NCBI GenBank assembly: GCA_917880885.1
Contig: OU862923.1
Location: forward strand, 29,217,770 to 29,281,769
Reading direction: 5' to 3'
Length of the DNA stretch: 64,000 bases
Origin: Limnephilus marmoratus
Lineage: Eukaryota > Arthropoda > Insecta > Trichoptera > Limnephilidae
Of this stretch, positions 38,301-43,570 are shown piece after piece; within the stretch, counting starts at the first letter, position 1; every line of letters starts with the position of its first letter. Both the position numbers and the translations under genes were made by a program. The notes below the pieces were generated by a model. That model was given only the letters and a program-made list of their open reading frames with translations. It ran no database searches and was not told where the DNA came from.

Positions 38301-39788
38301 TGGATTTTACCGCTATGCATAATACAAATTCACAATGACGATAATAAAACCTACATTCACGTAATGTATGTAATTTGTCAGTGGCCCCAGTCTCCAGTGT
38401 GGTGCCAGTGTATGAACTGTTAAATTACCTATTAAGGATACGTGAACTGTTGTCGCATGGGCGCATCTTACGTTATGCCGACCCCAAAAGGGGAAATGAA
38501 AATATGAAAAAATAAACATCTGTCAATGCCTGTCAATAGATAGTTGCTATTTTTCAGCTGAATTTAATTTGTAAGGTGGGTATGGGTACCGCCGCCCTGA
38601 TAACCGTTTATTGGATAATCCACACTTCTGCCATAGATTACCCCAAGTGGTTCGCTATGTTTTGTGACTTAGCATGGGGTTAACCGAGTTCATGGGGTGA
38701 GGTTTGTCTGGGTTTTGGCGGCGAATGCGCCTGGATCGAGCGGGACTGGTTGAGGGAGGCCTTTTGACTTCTCCAGCCGGACTCTCTCGACCCATCGCCT
38801 TGTACCACACTTGAAGTAACGCATTCATATTTCCGTCACTCCTGGATACACTTACCCCCAGATTCCTACCCATCCTCATACCTTTTTCCTTCCCAGAAAG
38901 TCCCCTCCTTCCTTTCATTAAAAAGACCCTTCACACAGATCCCCTGAGATCACATAGGCCCTGATGAAAATTATTTTATGGAACTAATGTAAAAATAAGA
39001 TAAAATGGTGTGTAAAAGACGTGGAAAGAATAATAACGATATCAATTGATTTACTAACTTCAAATCCACGGTTTAAATATTAAAGTTCTTTTAATGGCAA
39101 CTGAAGACATCTGTCATGACTTATCTTTTTTGAAAAAAAAACAACTTTTTTGCATATTACTACCTACATGAGAATATTTGGGTATTAAATAATTTTAATT
39201 AAATATGTTATCAACCTGGATACGGTATTTAATCAATTTTTAAAAATAAATCAATATTTCAATTCAATATTTTATTTATAATTACTATTTACAAAATTTC
39301 AGTCAATATTTTTTCGGGCAAACACTAAACCGAAAAAAATTCACTACATTGCAAAGTACCCTTTTCCATCGTTCAACATTTACTAATGCATCTTTTTAAC
39401 TTTTGGAAAAGTTCGTTGAAAAAAATGTTTATTAGTTTGAATCTTAAAATTATATATTTATATTAATTCCACAAATGGCTACCTATATTTATATGATTCC
39501 ATCTCCACTCCACCTCCCAAATTTACCTCTTTTTTATTAACCCTTTGGGTGCTTACGTTGTAAAACCGTTAATTAAATAAATTTTTAATCTTTCCAGAAA
39601 GCGTCGTGCTGGGCGCCTGGCGCCAGCTGTGCGCCGAGTGGGAGTCACGTGCCCGTCGCCTGCGTCGCGGTGCCGAGGCGCTCGAGACGCGCGCACTAGA
39701 GCGTCTCGGCGCTCTGGGCGCGGAGCGACGTCGCGCGCGCAAGGCCGCGCAGGAGGACGCGAGCAGAGTGGCACAGCATTTCACTCAG
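16363..39788 (+). CDS. FER: FER-like tyrosine kinase, N-terminal F-BAR exons (5'-most 129 residues)
   Basis: Exons 16363-16558 and 39598-39788 splice in phase 1 into 129 whole codons; the next intron is phase 0 and continues past the window. The N-terminus MGFSPTLQGRAAHEALIARQ, then DAEIRLLENIKRCLANKVKC and DKEYASALSS, follows the FES/FER F-BAR pattern (MGF...L....HEA.L..QD.E.RLLE..K......K.DKEYA..L). The second exon reads VLGAWRQLCAEWESRARRLR and continues with RKAAQEDASRV. In the family, F-BAR and FX coiled coils bind curved membranes, followed by SH2 and tyrosine-kinase domains; those domains lie outside the window. FER is preferred over CIP4/FCHO-type F-BAR proteins from the MGF start and DKEYA spacing. 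Confirming it needs the downstream exons. Confidence 0.72.
16620..17308. mobile_element. long-armed inverted-repeat element (~245-260-bp arms)
   Basis: Arms 16620-16862 and 17051-17308 are near-perfect reverse complements, starting GTTCGTAATAATAT and including GGATTGGCCACGCTTATTAC and CTTTGGGGCGGCGGAAAATA. The arms differ by a few substitutions and a ~13-base insertion near the right end. The 190-base centre holds two direct copies of ATCACAAACCATGTT. No coding content; no clear target duplication. It sits 60 bases inside FER intron 1. Confidence 0.8.
17309..17360. repeat. (AT)n microsatellite
   Basis: About 52 bases of uninterrupted AT, abutting the right end of the inverted-repeat element. 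Confidence 0.95.
17361..18499. other. intronic AT-rich DNA, nothing recognised
   Basis: No coding match and no repeat border seen. Short repeated words (TTAGTGGCTCA at 17379 and 17450) only. Confidence 0.4.
18500..18876 (+). mobile_element. S2 SINE, plus strand, near full length
   Basis: Starts with a tRNA-like head (GGCCTACATAGTCCAGGAGTGA, CTTGACTCGCA, CAGGTCTCAAAT), then the S2 body (TGCGGCACGTTCCAGAGTGG, CAGATCTGAATCGCCAGG, CCCCAATTGGGG) and ends GTGCGGTATTCACTGTAAAAAAAA. Confidence 0.75.
18877..19095 (-). mobile_element. LINE-A 3' end, minus strand
   Basis: Tail at 18878-18953, then minus-strand coding for SSKRPSTQH, YNMGLFKTNVD, WNDLPASGF and RTGRFFDSFLCSTARL. Directly abuts the S2 at 18500-18876 in the opposite orientation. 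Confidence 0.75.
19094..19143. repeat. GAATTTGATTTT-type simple repeat
   Basis: About four imperfect 12-base units of TGAATTTGATTT at the 5' break of the LINE-A fragment. Confidence 0.8.
19163..19480 (-). mobile_element. S2 SINE, minus strand
   Basis: Body matches 18500-18876 in reverse. The tRNA-like head at 19421-19475 reads, on the minus strand, CGGCGTAGTCCAGCGGTAAG ... GAAGGTCGCGGGAT, with box A- and box B-like segments. About 60 bases of the 3' part are missing. Confidence 0.75.
19543..19990 (+). mobile_element. S1 element, plus strand, full length
   Basis: Starts GGGAAGCGGGTATGGGTACC and ends with the tail at 19907-19978 plus an A run. It gives the clearest view of S1 from end to end, about 445 bases. 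No open reading frame of interest. Confidence 0.8.
19991..20102 (+). repeat. mosaic of S2 head and S1 middle pieces
   Basis: CGAATCCGGAGGTCGCGGGT resembles the S2 tRNA-like head; ATGAATCCATCTCTCCCACT and AAGGCGATGGGTTGA are an S1 middle segment in the opposite orientation to its neighbour. Confidence 0.5.
20103..20222 (+). repeat. P-family copy with hammerhead-like core
   Basis: CTGATGA (20105-20111), then GGACACTGCAACGCTGTCC (a 5-bp stem GGACA/TGTCC), then GAAA (20132-20135), the order of the hammerhead core around stem II. The body continues GGCTAAAGAAGGAGG, ACCCCAAAAACTAATAAC and ATGGCCGTGAAAATCTAAAA. Stems I and III are not established. Confidence 0.5.
20224..20612 (+). mobile_element. 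S1 element, plus strand, 5'-truncated
   Basis: Begins within S1 at GGTCACCCCAAGTCGTTCGC and ends with the tail (20530-20596) and AAAAAA. The outer-stem strand is mutated (CTGTGTTGACC). Confidence 0.75.
21059..21223. mobile_element. G-MITE 2, full length, TTA duplication
   Basis: Ends GGGGGCATACATTAATTATG and, inverted, TTAATGTATGCCCCC. TTA at 21056-21058 and 21224-21226. G runs near 21096-21104 and 21168-21177 lie on the same strand. Confidence 0.85.
21378..21965 (-). mobile_element. LINE-A fragment, minus strand
   Basis: Minus strand: QKLGVLYKARRYFNSTQLLT, SHLWSGAPKYLKNTLDSMQK, RAVRLIDSPILKDGLQSLEH, MLSWFYRYYNGRCSEELASL, then after a frame break FDSFLCSTARLWN, and the tail at 21391-21460. 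It supplies the VRLIDSPIL segment deleted in the 13326 copy. Confidence 0.8.
22097..22653 (+). mobile_element. Helitron, non-autonomous
   Basis: Starts near TTTATATATAAAAATGAATCC and ends CCGGGAACCAGCTAG followed by T, the CTAG|T 3' end of lepidopteran Helitrons. The interior contains a purine-rich block (22468-22600, GGGAGCGGAAGAGGGGAGAG). Confidence 0.6.
23131..23899. other. intronic, nothing firmly recognised
   Basis: Holds a 112-codon open frame at 23221-23559 with no recognisable domain; it is more likely chance or TE debris than a gene. Confidence 0.35.
23900..24357 (+). pseudogene. LINE-B (RTE-like) C-terminal fragment, copy 1
   Basis: Codes for KEAKLAVHNGVLVPTLMLRC, GHVKQMNEKNSVRRIYDDAN, ARRSRGRPRKTWHDQVNQIL and VCQDRVVWRSV, the C-terminal region after RT in RTE-like elements (..GHV.RM......R..RGRPR.TW.D.V). 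Contains stops near 24000. Confidence 0.75.
24331..24605 (+). pseudogene. LINE-B C-terminal fragment, copy 2
   Basis: Codes for MSKIKKGTLRWFGHVERMSE, VNGRRSRGRPRKTWHDQVNQ and KSQNNRRVCMRR. The stretch from GGCGGTCCGTCTCTATTTGT onward is almost identical to 25050-25313, showing a recent local duplication. Confidence 0.75.
24605..24812 (-). pseudogene. LINE-B C-terminal fragment, inverted copy 3
   Basis: Minus strand reads LRRSRGRPRKTWHDQVNQIL, SGHVKSQNNRRECLRRCMNV and AKSVCQDRVVWRSVLSAYPC. It meets copy 2 tail to tail near 24603. Confidence 0.75.
24905..24992 (+). repeat. S1/LINE-A tail remnant
   Basis: CCTCCACACAGCATCCCCAA then GATGACAAAGACACTGAGGG. Only the 5' half of the two-stem tail survives. 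Confidence 0.55.
25044..25435 (+). pseudogene. LINE-B C-terminal fragment, copy 4, with 3' end
   Basis: Same frame as copy 2 but continuing to VCQDRVVWRSVLSAYPCGKR then RDG and a TAG stop, followed by GTTAGTTAGTTAG, the microsatellite tail of this family. About 115 intact codons. Confidence 0.8.
25436..26384. other. intronic AT-rich DNA
   Basis: No gene seen. Contains a (TA)n run at 26106-26121 and a GGTAGGTACCTAC tract at 26281, a common lepidopteran intron motif. Confidence 0.4.
26385..26433 (-). repeat. orphan hAT terminus
   Basis: GAATCGCTACGCCACTG reads on the minus strand as CAGTGGCGTAGCGATTC, the same CAGTGGCGTAGC start as the hAT MITE at 60157. No matching opposite end nearby. Confidence 0.45.
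26712..26940. mobile_element. MITE with TCGACGGTC ends
   Basis: Left TCGACGGTCCCGAAGAACAA and right, inverted, TCGACGGTCTCGAAGAACAA, continuing ATGTCGGAT: about 29-bp inverted repeats with one mismatch. The interior is AT-rich and non-coding. No target duplication identified. Confidence 0.75.
26941..27336. other. intronic, nothing recognised
   Basis: AT-rich sequence without a recognisable border or coding match. Confidence 0.35.
27337..27425 (+). repeat. TATAGCAATTGCT short tandem words
   Basis: The self-complementary word AGCAATTGCT appears three times (near 27350, 27384 and 27414), the last two within GTTTATCCTATAGCAATTGC repeats. Confidence 0.7.
27480..27835. repeat. dispersed repeat D, copy 1 (inverted relative to 61075)
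   Basis: Landmarks TTCTTGAAGATAATATC, TGTATGAAAAAATTCACAGT and TTTTTGCTCTATTTTAAACG recur in reverse complement at 61075-61440, roughly 80% alike by eye. No coding content recognised. Confidence 0.7.
27935..28330 (-). mobile_element. S1 element, minus strand
   Basis: Tail at 27939-28003, middle AAGGCGATGGGTCGAGAGAG, and 5' end CGGGCGGCGTCACCCATACC. A short segment around the CACCCCATGAACCCGG region is missing. Confidence 0.8.
28331..28974. other. intronic AT-rich DNA
   Basis: Nothing recognised apart from GTTAGGTTAGGTT at 28461, a short run often seen in lepidopteran introns. Confidence 0.4.
28975..29850 (-). mobile_element. S1 element, minus strand, split by a MITE
   Basis: S1 tail at 28976-29057 and body to about 29312, then the 5' part at 29726-29850 (CATTCCGGGCACTCCTGCTA ... 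GGCGGCGGTACCCATACCC). The MITE at 29330-29725 lies between. Confidence 0.8.
29330..29725. mobile_element. MITE with ~48-bp inverted ends and internal duplication
   Basis: Left GCGTATTTCCAAAACCTATA ... and right inverse ...TATAGGTTTTGGAAATACGC, with matching inner GCGACAATTTA. The interior is two ~140-bp direct copies (around 29390 and 29535) sharing TTAATTTCTAATATACACA and TCTAGATTTTAGAAC. Confidence 0.75.
29880..30060 (+). repeat. S2 fragment, decayed
   Basis: TTGCGTTGCTTGAAATGATT, CCGTGTTTTATGACCAAGTC and ATAGCCAGGTACTTCCTAAC match the S2 body at moderate identity. Confidence 0.55.
30425..30573. mobile_element. G-MITE 1, copy 2, TAA duplication
   Basis: GGGAACGTACCCATACTACG at left and inverse at right (CACGTAGTATGGGTAAGTTCCC, one change). 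TAA flanks both sides (30422-30424, 30574-30576). C runs on the plus strand, so it is inserted opposite to copy 1. Confidence 0.85.
30640..30880. repeat. dispersed repeat E, copy 1
   Basis: GTTGATGAAATTTTGCACAT, TTGACCTTCAAAACA and CACTGTCTACACGAGATTTC have reverse-complement counterparts at 39835-40186 (TGTGCAAAATGTCATC, TTTTGAAGGTCAA, CATGTAGACAGTGACC). Possibly Helitron-derived. Confidence 0.5.
30880..31153 (+). mobile_element. S2 SINE, plus strand, 5'-truncated
   Basis: Lacks the tRNA-like head. Body and 3' end match (CATCGCCCTGGTGTAAG, CCCAAATGGGG, GACGGGAGCAGATGGGA, GTGCGGTATTC). Confidence 0.7.
31154..31262 (+). repeat. S1/LINE-A tail with compensated inner stem
   Basis: CCTCCACAGAGCATCCC, then GCCCGAGGGAAATTGTTTTC, then TCGGGGCCTCCTGTGTGAAG. 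Both strands of the inner stem changed (CTGAGG/CCTCAG to CCGAGG/TCTCGG-type) so that pairing is largely kept. Confidence 0.65.
31349..31530 (+). repeat. ~92-bp tandem duplication
   Basis: GTTCGCCTCGCCCGATCACA starts at 31349 and again at 31441; both copies continue through CTTACTCCCCAAGTC-like sequence. Confidence 0.75.
31565..31728. mobile_element. G-MITE 1, copy 3, TAA duplication
   Basis: Perfect GGGAACGTACCCATACTACG ends; TAA at 31562-31564 and 31729-31731. C runs of about 14 and 14 bases on the plus strand. Confidence 0.9.
31873..32068 (+). mobile_element. S3 SINE with tRNA-like head
   Basis: Head GGTCAGTGGTTGAGTGGGCA (box A-like TGGTTGAGTGG) and GTGTTCGATTCCTCGGC (box B-like GTTCGATTCC), then a body with CTTTCTGTGGTGGTAGTAGG and TTATTCGTAATCCGGGAATG and a T/A-rich end. 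The body recurs without head at 59555-59635. Confidence 0.7.
32194..32685 (+). mobile_element. LINE-A fragment, plus strand
   Basis: Codes for LKNTLDSVQKRAVRLIDSPT, DGLQSLEHRRRVGML and FYRYYNGRCS, then a nonsense TAG at 32355-32357, then continues to FPPSYNMGLFKTNVHSFLPS. Tail at 32596-32662 and AAAAAA. Confidence 0.8.
32727..32748. repeat. (CAT)n microsatellite
   Basis: Seven CAT units directly before the Helitron start. Confidence 0.9.
32750..33291 (+). mobile_element. Helitron with internal duplication
   Basis: Start ATATAAAATGAAGTCGCTCA, end GGCCGGGTCTGCTAG followed by T. The block AAGTCGCTCAAAATGTATGT ... GATAGAGTGATT occurs at 32760 and 33041, so the element carries a ~280-bp direct duplication. 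Confidence 0.65.
33292..34525. other. intronic, no gene
   Basis: No coding match or TE border seen with confidence. Confidence 0.4.
34526..34720 (+). pseudogene. hAT transposase C-terminal dimerisation fragment
   Basis: Reads APITSCDVERSFSQYKAIFR, then PNRQTFNFDNLKKHVIVYCN and a stop. The S.DVERSFS..K.I....R..........L....V.. pattern is the hAT C-terminal dimerisation domain. The rest of the transposase is absent. Confidence 0.65.
34721..35807. other. intronic AT-rich DNA
   Basis: Nothing recognised. Confidence 0.4.
35808..36102. mobile_element. P-family inverted dimer with 12-bp target duplication and perfect palindrome
   Basis: AAGTCATTACCA flanks both sides (35808-35819, 36091-36102). 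Inside, 35852-36091 is an exact, loopless 240-bp palindrome centred on GATGTATACATC. Each arm is a P-family copy with CTGATGA (36000-36006 on the plus strand), a GGACA/TGTCC stem and GAAA (36027-36030). The left arm continues 32 bases further (AAGATTTTCACGGCCATAAG), so one monomer is longer. Long variable duplications and inverted copies are known from Penelope-like retroelements; that assignment is an inference. Confidence 0.75.
36357..36471. mobile_element. G-MITE 2, 5'-truncated
   Basis: Starts inside the element at AAATCTCACGTTACTTGAAA and ends TTAATGTATGCCCCC followed by TAA. Confidence 0.75.
36640..36955 (+). repeat. dispersed repeat end with GTTTCGGAGGAG motif
   Basis: AAAAATCGGTCTAGCCGTTT then CGGAGGAGTGTGACC and ACACCGTGACACGAGA, a motif I recognise from many lepidopteran repeats. 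The element class is uncertain. Confidence 0.45.
37008..37475. repeat. 44-bp minisatellite, 10.6 units
   Basis: Unit GACGATAACGTCGAAGAAAC, ATCCATACATAGTTTTGACG, AGTT repeats exactly every 44 bases from 37008 to 37475. Variants: ATATCG in unit 1, AATATCC near 37290, GATGAC near 37406, GCCG near 37457. The unit begins with the palindrome-like GACGATAACGTC. Confidence 0.97.
37476..38074 (+). mobile_element. LINE fragment inserted in the minisatellite
   Basis: Reads QNRAMRIILRRNRFSKIIKM, LNTLIFIHKILNNMLPKYFT, RLNKKDKTNTQNSLLYKGIK and LYNTLPETLKSSPIEKFKMD, with TGA at 37925. This is a jockey/CR1-like C-terminus with a long A-rich tail (38046-38074). 5'-truncated. It interrupts the array, which resumes at 38075. 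Confidence 0.8.
38075..38138. repeat. minisatellite remainder after the LINE
   Basis: ACATAGTTTTGACGAGTT, one full 44-bp unit, then a partial unit ending GACGAGTTGA. Shows that the array once extended through the insertion point. Confidence 0.9.
38139..38572. other. intronic, nothing recognised
   Basis: No coding match or repeat border. Confidence 0.35.
38573..38995 (+). mobile_element. S1 element, plus strand, degraded tail
   Basis: 5' end GGTGGGTATGGGTACCGCCG, middle CGACCCATCGCCTTGTACCA, tail at 38925-38983 with the inner stem partly deleted. Confidence 0.75.
38996..39597 (+). other. end of FER intron 1
   Basis: AT-rich, no repeat recognised, ending in the acceptor AATCTTTCCAG. Confidence 0.5.
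39598..39788 (+). CDS. FER: FER exon 2: F-BAR helix segment
   Basis: Enters in phase 1 (G + AA = Glu) and reads ESVVLGAWRQLCAEWESRAR, RLRRGAEALETRALERLGAL, GAERRRARKAAQEDASRVAQ and HFTQ. It leaves in phase 0 at donor CAG|GTAGGA. It aligns with the part of human FER that begins SNVSKSWLLMIQQ and ends near GVHQQIEAEM: a W, then a long charged helix. It is very GC- and CpG-rich and arginine-rich, unlike the AT-rich surroundings. Confidence 0.7.
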
Positions 39789-39834
39789 GTAGGAATCTAA
39801 AACTTATATTTTATCTTTTACAAAATTAAATCAA

Positions 39835-40186
39835 GTGTAGACAGTAATTTTTCTCTTATTTTGAACGTCAAGTGTGCTAAATTTCATCAAGATGTATCGA
39901 AATTCGGCTTTAAGGGCGGGAAATGGGGATGGGGTGATTTTTCAAAATCTCATGTAGACAGTGACCTTCCTCTTGTTTTGAAGGTCAAATGTGCAAAATG
40001 TCATCCATCTCGGAATTAAACTGTTGATTTGTATAGAAAACAAACCACACCGAAACACTTTTTAAACAATTTGTTTTCATAAGTAGGAATATTCCCGAAT
40101 GCAATCTTGGTTCATTAATATATTAATTAACATTGTCTTCTTAACATATTGTCTTCTCAGAGCTGTTGCGAATAGTGGGTCGAGCT
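39835..40186 (+). repeat. dispersed repeat E, copy 2
   Basis: Two related sub-blocks, each with GTAGACAGT, TTTTGAA(C/G)GTCAA and TGTGC(A/T)AAAT. Ends GGGTCGAGCTAGT, a Helitron-like 3' end. Reverse complement of 30640-30880. Confidence 0.5.
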
Positions 40187-40516
40187 AGTATTGACTGCTG
40201 AGAGTACTCTTGCGAGTGGAAACAGTTAAACGCTATTTCTTACAAAAATGTTTACCTAAATCCAAAGTGGTATTTTTGACATTTATTAGTGCATACTGCA
40301 AGCAATAGCATCTCAAATGTGTTTTGTTGCGGAGTTCGAGACACGAATTATTCTTGTTTGTTTCGTGAACACCTCACTAAGATTACCTGGACTATTTGTA
40401 TAGCAAGTCAAACCTATTAATAGCAAAATGCGCTTTGAACAATGAGAAGGCACTACTAATAAGGCATTATGATGGAGGTACATATATATTTAAAACATAT
40501 ATCTACGATCCCGAAG
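40187..40516. other. intronic, nothing recognised
   Basis: No match seen. Confidence 0.35.
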
Positions 40517-40891
40517 AATAATTTATTTATTTATTTATTTAAACGCCCATTGGGCTTTTACATACATTGTTATAAGTATTATTACATTAACTATATGGCA
40601 TATAAAAGTTTAAGTACATATATGAATAAAATAATTATTATATGTGTAGTACCTACATAAATGTTTTACAAATAATATAGAATACCATTATGGAGAACAG
40701 TTTTTTTTTTTTTTTTTGTACTTACAAACAAAAATAACGGGATTGAAATTAATCAGCATTAGTAGGGACTTAAGCATAATCGAAATATAAATTAAATTAC
40801 AATATTAATTTGTAAAGTTACATATATATATTAAAGTTAAAAAGTCTAAAAGAAAAGAGTGAAATAGATAGAAGCTAAAAAGGGTTTTTCA

Positions 40892-43228
40892 CTATGGAAT
40901 GGTGAAGTCATACATTTCAGCAAAGTGTTTATGTAGATTTCGTTTAAGCACTGCTACGGAATCTCTAAATATATCAACGACATTACCAAATTTATTACCA
41001 AAATTTTGTATTCGATTTAGGGATATGTGCGCTTGATAATTTGTTTTGAAATTGTCACAGAAAAACGTGGAATTTTGTCTCGTATTTTTGGAAGGTACAA
41101 ATAATTTTATTGTGGCCAGAATTTCAGGGCTGTCGATTCTATAATTAATAATTTTATTTAGTAGAACAAGGTCGGAGATAATTCGCCTATCTGACAGCGT
41201 AATCAAATTTAGTTGATGCATCAGCTGGATATAATTTATATTTTGGATTGGAATATTTAGTTTAAAGTTAATAAATCGTAGAAATTTGTGTTGTACCCTT
41301 TCAATATTGTTGGAATGTATTTTATAAAAGGGGGACCAAATAGGCGAATTATACTCTACTTGACTTCTTACTAAAGATGTGTACAGTGTTTTCAAACATT
41401 CTAATGACTTGAAGTCGCATGCGGTTCTACATATAAAACCAAGCATTTTTAAGGCTTTATTTGTGATTTCATTTACATGCGGATTGAATGTTAACTGTTC
41501 ATCAAATATAACACCCAAGTCCCTGATTTGAGTGACAGCTGTCAATTTTACGTTATTTAGCGAATATACATAAATTATATGATTTCGTATTTTACAAAAA
41601 CGAATGACCTGACATTTTTTAATATTAAGAAACAGAGAGTTGATGATGCACCAACGATATAGTTTATTTAAATTAAGTTGCAAAGTATAACAATCGTCTA
41701 AACTACGTATTGTTTTATATATTTTCAAGTCATCTGCGAAGAGAAGAACTTCCACATCTTTAAATATGCTAACAATATCATTAATAAATAACAAAAAAAG
41801 AATTGGTCCCAGGTGAGACCCCTGAGGAACCCCACTTGTGGCTTCGAAAACGTAAGATTCCACAGATTTTATTTTCACACATAGCTCTCTTTTACTAAGA
41901 TAACTATCAATCCAACTTAATAGATTACCCTTGATGCCCAACATACTTAATTTTTGTACAAGGATATGTCGCCTTACTTTGTCAAAGGCTTTGGAAAAAT
42001 CAGTATAAATTGAATCCACCTGATGCTTCAAGGCAAGAGAATCAGTTATGTAATTTTCGTATATGATCAAGTTACTTAGAGTGGATTTACCTGTGATAAA
42101 GCCATGCTGGTTGGGTACAATAATATTATTAATTTGTTTAATAATGACATCTAGGACTAACGATTCAAATAGTTTGGGAATAGCGGACAATATACATATT
42201 GGTCTGTAGTTAGATACATCGCTTTTATCTCCCTTTTTATGAATAGGCGTAAGATAGCTTTTTTTCCACTGATTTGGAAAACACCCTGACGACAAAGAAT
42301 TATTAAATAGTTTAAATAGTGGATAAGTCAAACTGCGAACACAAGATTTTAAATATGTTGGAGGGAAACCATCCGGTCCAGCGGATTTATTAGTATCTAA
42401 TGCTTTTATAGCCTTTTCTATAGCGTTTATTTCAATAAAACAATGGTTTAGGTTAAGTGATTCTTCAAGTGATATATCGTTTGGGATTTCATTATCAGGA
42501 ATACTATCATCATAAACACTTTTGAATAAATCTGCAAAAAGATTGACAATGCCTTCGGTACTGTCCGCACAATTGTTATTCAGATGCATAATATTTGGTA
42601 AACTACAGTCATTTTTTCGCTGAGCATTAGAAAAGTTCCACAATTTTTTTAAATTATCATGAACCTCCATTTCTATTAAACTAATATAATCATTATAACA
42701 TTTTTTGGACAATTCTTTGCACTGCCTTCTTAAGTTAGTAAACGTTATATAATCATCTACGTTTCTAGATTGCTTATATATTCGGTGAGTTTGTTTTTTA
42801 GTATAAATTAATTCTTTTGAAAACCATGTGGGGTAAAAGGATGCATTAAAATTAACTTTTGGAACATGACGTTCTTTTGAAGTGTTTAGGATTGAATAAA
42901 ACTGTTGGACTTGATTTTCAATATTGTTTTCATCTTCTAGAAATGACCAGTCTATATGGTCAAGATAATTAATAATATTTGTGTAGTCAGCTTTATTAAA
43001 ATTGTACGATGAAGTTTTTAATTTCTCCAATTTTCTAGACACATTTGTAATAATAATATCTAACGCTGGATGGTGTTGGTCTAAAGGTAATAACAATTCA
43101 TCCGATTTTTCTACCACTGTCCTTAAGTCACTAGAAAATACTAGGTCAAGCATTCGGTTATAAGAATTATGCACTTTATTTAACTGTTTAAGTCCTAGGA
43201 AAAAAGCATTTCCTTTGATTTGGCACAC
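40892..43228 (-). CDS. LINE-C ORF2: reverse transcriptase, 778 residues
   Basis: One long intact frame. After a linker rich in charged residues come the RT blocks: KSAGPDGFPPTYLKSC, KKSYLTPIHKKGDKSDVSNY, RPICILSAIPKLFE, DFSKAFDKVRRHIL, SGVPQGSHLGPILFLLFIND and VLLFADDLKIYK near residue 495 (catalytic Asp pair), then thumb/C-terminal blocks such as VTQIRDLGVIFDEQLTF and YNSPIWSPFY. Length and layout fit a jockey/CR1-superfamily ORF2 without its endonuclease. Target-primed reverse transcription would need an endonuclease from elsewhere. The initial ATG is not the natural start. Confidence 0.92.
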   Translation of the reverse strand: MCQIKGNAFFLGLKQLNKVHNSYNRMLDLVFSSDLRTVVEKSDELLLPLDQHHPALDIIITNVSRKLEKLKTSSYNFNKADYTNIINYLDHIDWSFLEDENNIENQVQQFYSILNTSKERHVPKVNFNASFYPTWFSKELIYTKKQTHRIYKQSRNVDDYITFTNLRRQCKELSKKCYNDYISLIEMEVHDNLKKLWNFSNAQRKNDCSLPNIMHLNNNCADSTEGIVNLFADLFKSVYDDSIPDNEIPNDISLEESLNLNHCFIEINAIEKAIKALDTNKSAGPDGFPPTYLKSCVRSLTYPLFKLFNNSLSSGCFPNQWKKSYLTPIHKKGDKSDVSNYRPICILSAIPKLFESLVLDVIIKQINNIIVPNQHGFITGKSTLSNLIIYENYITDSLALKHQVDSIYTDFSKAFDKVRRHILVQKLSMLGIKGNLLSWIDSYLSKRELCVKIKSVESYVFEATSGVPQGSHLGPILFLLFINDIVSIFKDVEVLLFADDLKIYKTIRSLDDCYTLQLNLNKLYRWCIINSLFLNIKKCQVIRFCKIRNHIIYVYSLNNVKLTAVTQIRDLGVIFDEQLTFNPHVNEITNKALKMLGFICRTACDFKSLECLKTLYTSLVRSQVEYNSPIWSPFYKIHSNNIERVQHKFLRFINFKLNIPIQNINYIQLMHQLNLITLSDRRIISDLVLLNKIINYRIDSPEILATIKLFVPSKNTRQNSTFFCDNFKTNYQAHISLNRIQNFGNKFGNVVDIFRDSVAVLKRNLHKHFAEMYDFTIP

Positions 43229-43550
43229 TGCACTTCTGTTTCGTTAATAATCACTTCATTGTTCTTATCGAAAGACCAGTCAATTTTCGGAAGATTGTAA
43301 TCGCCTACAATTATAAATTTGGCTTTAGGATATTTATATTTTAGTGTTTCTACATCCTCGATGTGGTTCTTGTATATTTGCAGATCTGACATTGGTGGAA
43401 TATAAGTACAGGCTATAATGATTTTTGTTGATGAAATATTTAGCATTACAAAGATGTGTTCAACGTTTTTGTGTTTAACTGGCAATTTTCTAGATGAAAT
43501 AATGTCGGATATGCTAACAATTGAAATTCGCTTTGTTGGCTTATTTTAAT
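43195..43550 (-). pseudogene. LINE-C endonuclease fragment
   Basis: Minus strand: SSRKLPVKHKNVEHIFV, STKIIIACTYIPPMSD and AKFIIVGDYNLPKIDWS. ACTYIPP and the GDYNLP motif are the middle blocks of the AP-like endonuclease domain. The N-terminal catalytic blocks are missing, and the frame shifts before the RT ORF. A stop near 43550 marks the truncation. Confidence 0.8.
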
Positions 43551-43570
43551 TCCCTTTTGATAATTGTTAC

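Larger units (their letters stand above)
16559..39597 (+). other. FER intron 1, 23 kb
   Basis: GT-AG intron of 23,039 bases from the donor at 16559 to the acceptor TTTCCAG at 39597, phase 1. It is made largely of transposon fragments listed individually. I found no other conserved exon in it on either strand. Confidence 0.75.
40517..43550 (-). mobile_element. LINE-C element, minus strand, 3 kb, 5'-truncated
   Basis: Runs from inside the endonuclease domain (43550) through the whole RT and C-terminus (stop at 40892) to a 3' UTR containing AAAAGCCCAATGGGCGTTTA and ending in a TAAA-repeat tail seen as the TTTA run at 40520-40540. One frameshift at 43195-43228 separates endonuclease and RT. It is the most intact retroelement here. 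Confidence 0.9.

Noticed and set aside
16363..39788. F-BAR protein of the CIP4, FCHO, PACSIN or NOSTRIN groups
   Set aside because: The MGF start, HEA.L..QD.E.RLLE and DKEYA.AL spacing fit FES/FER better; not excluded until downstream exons are seen.
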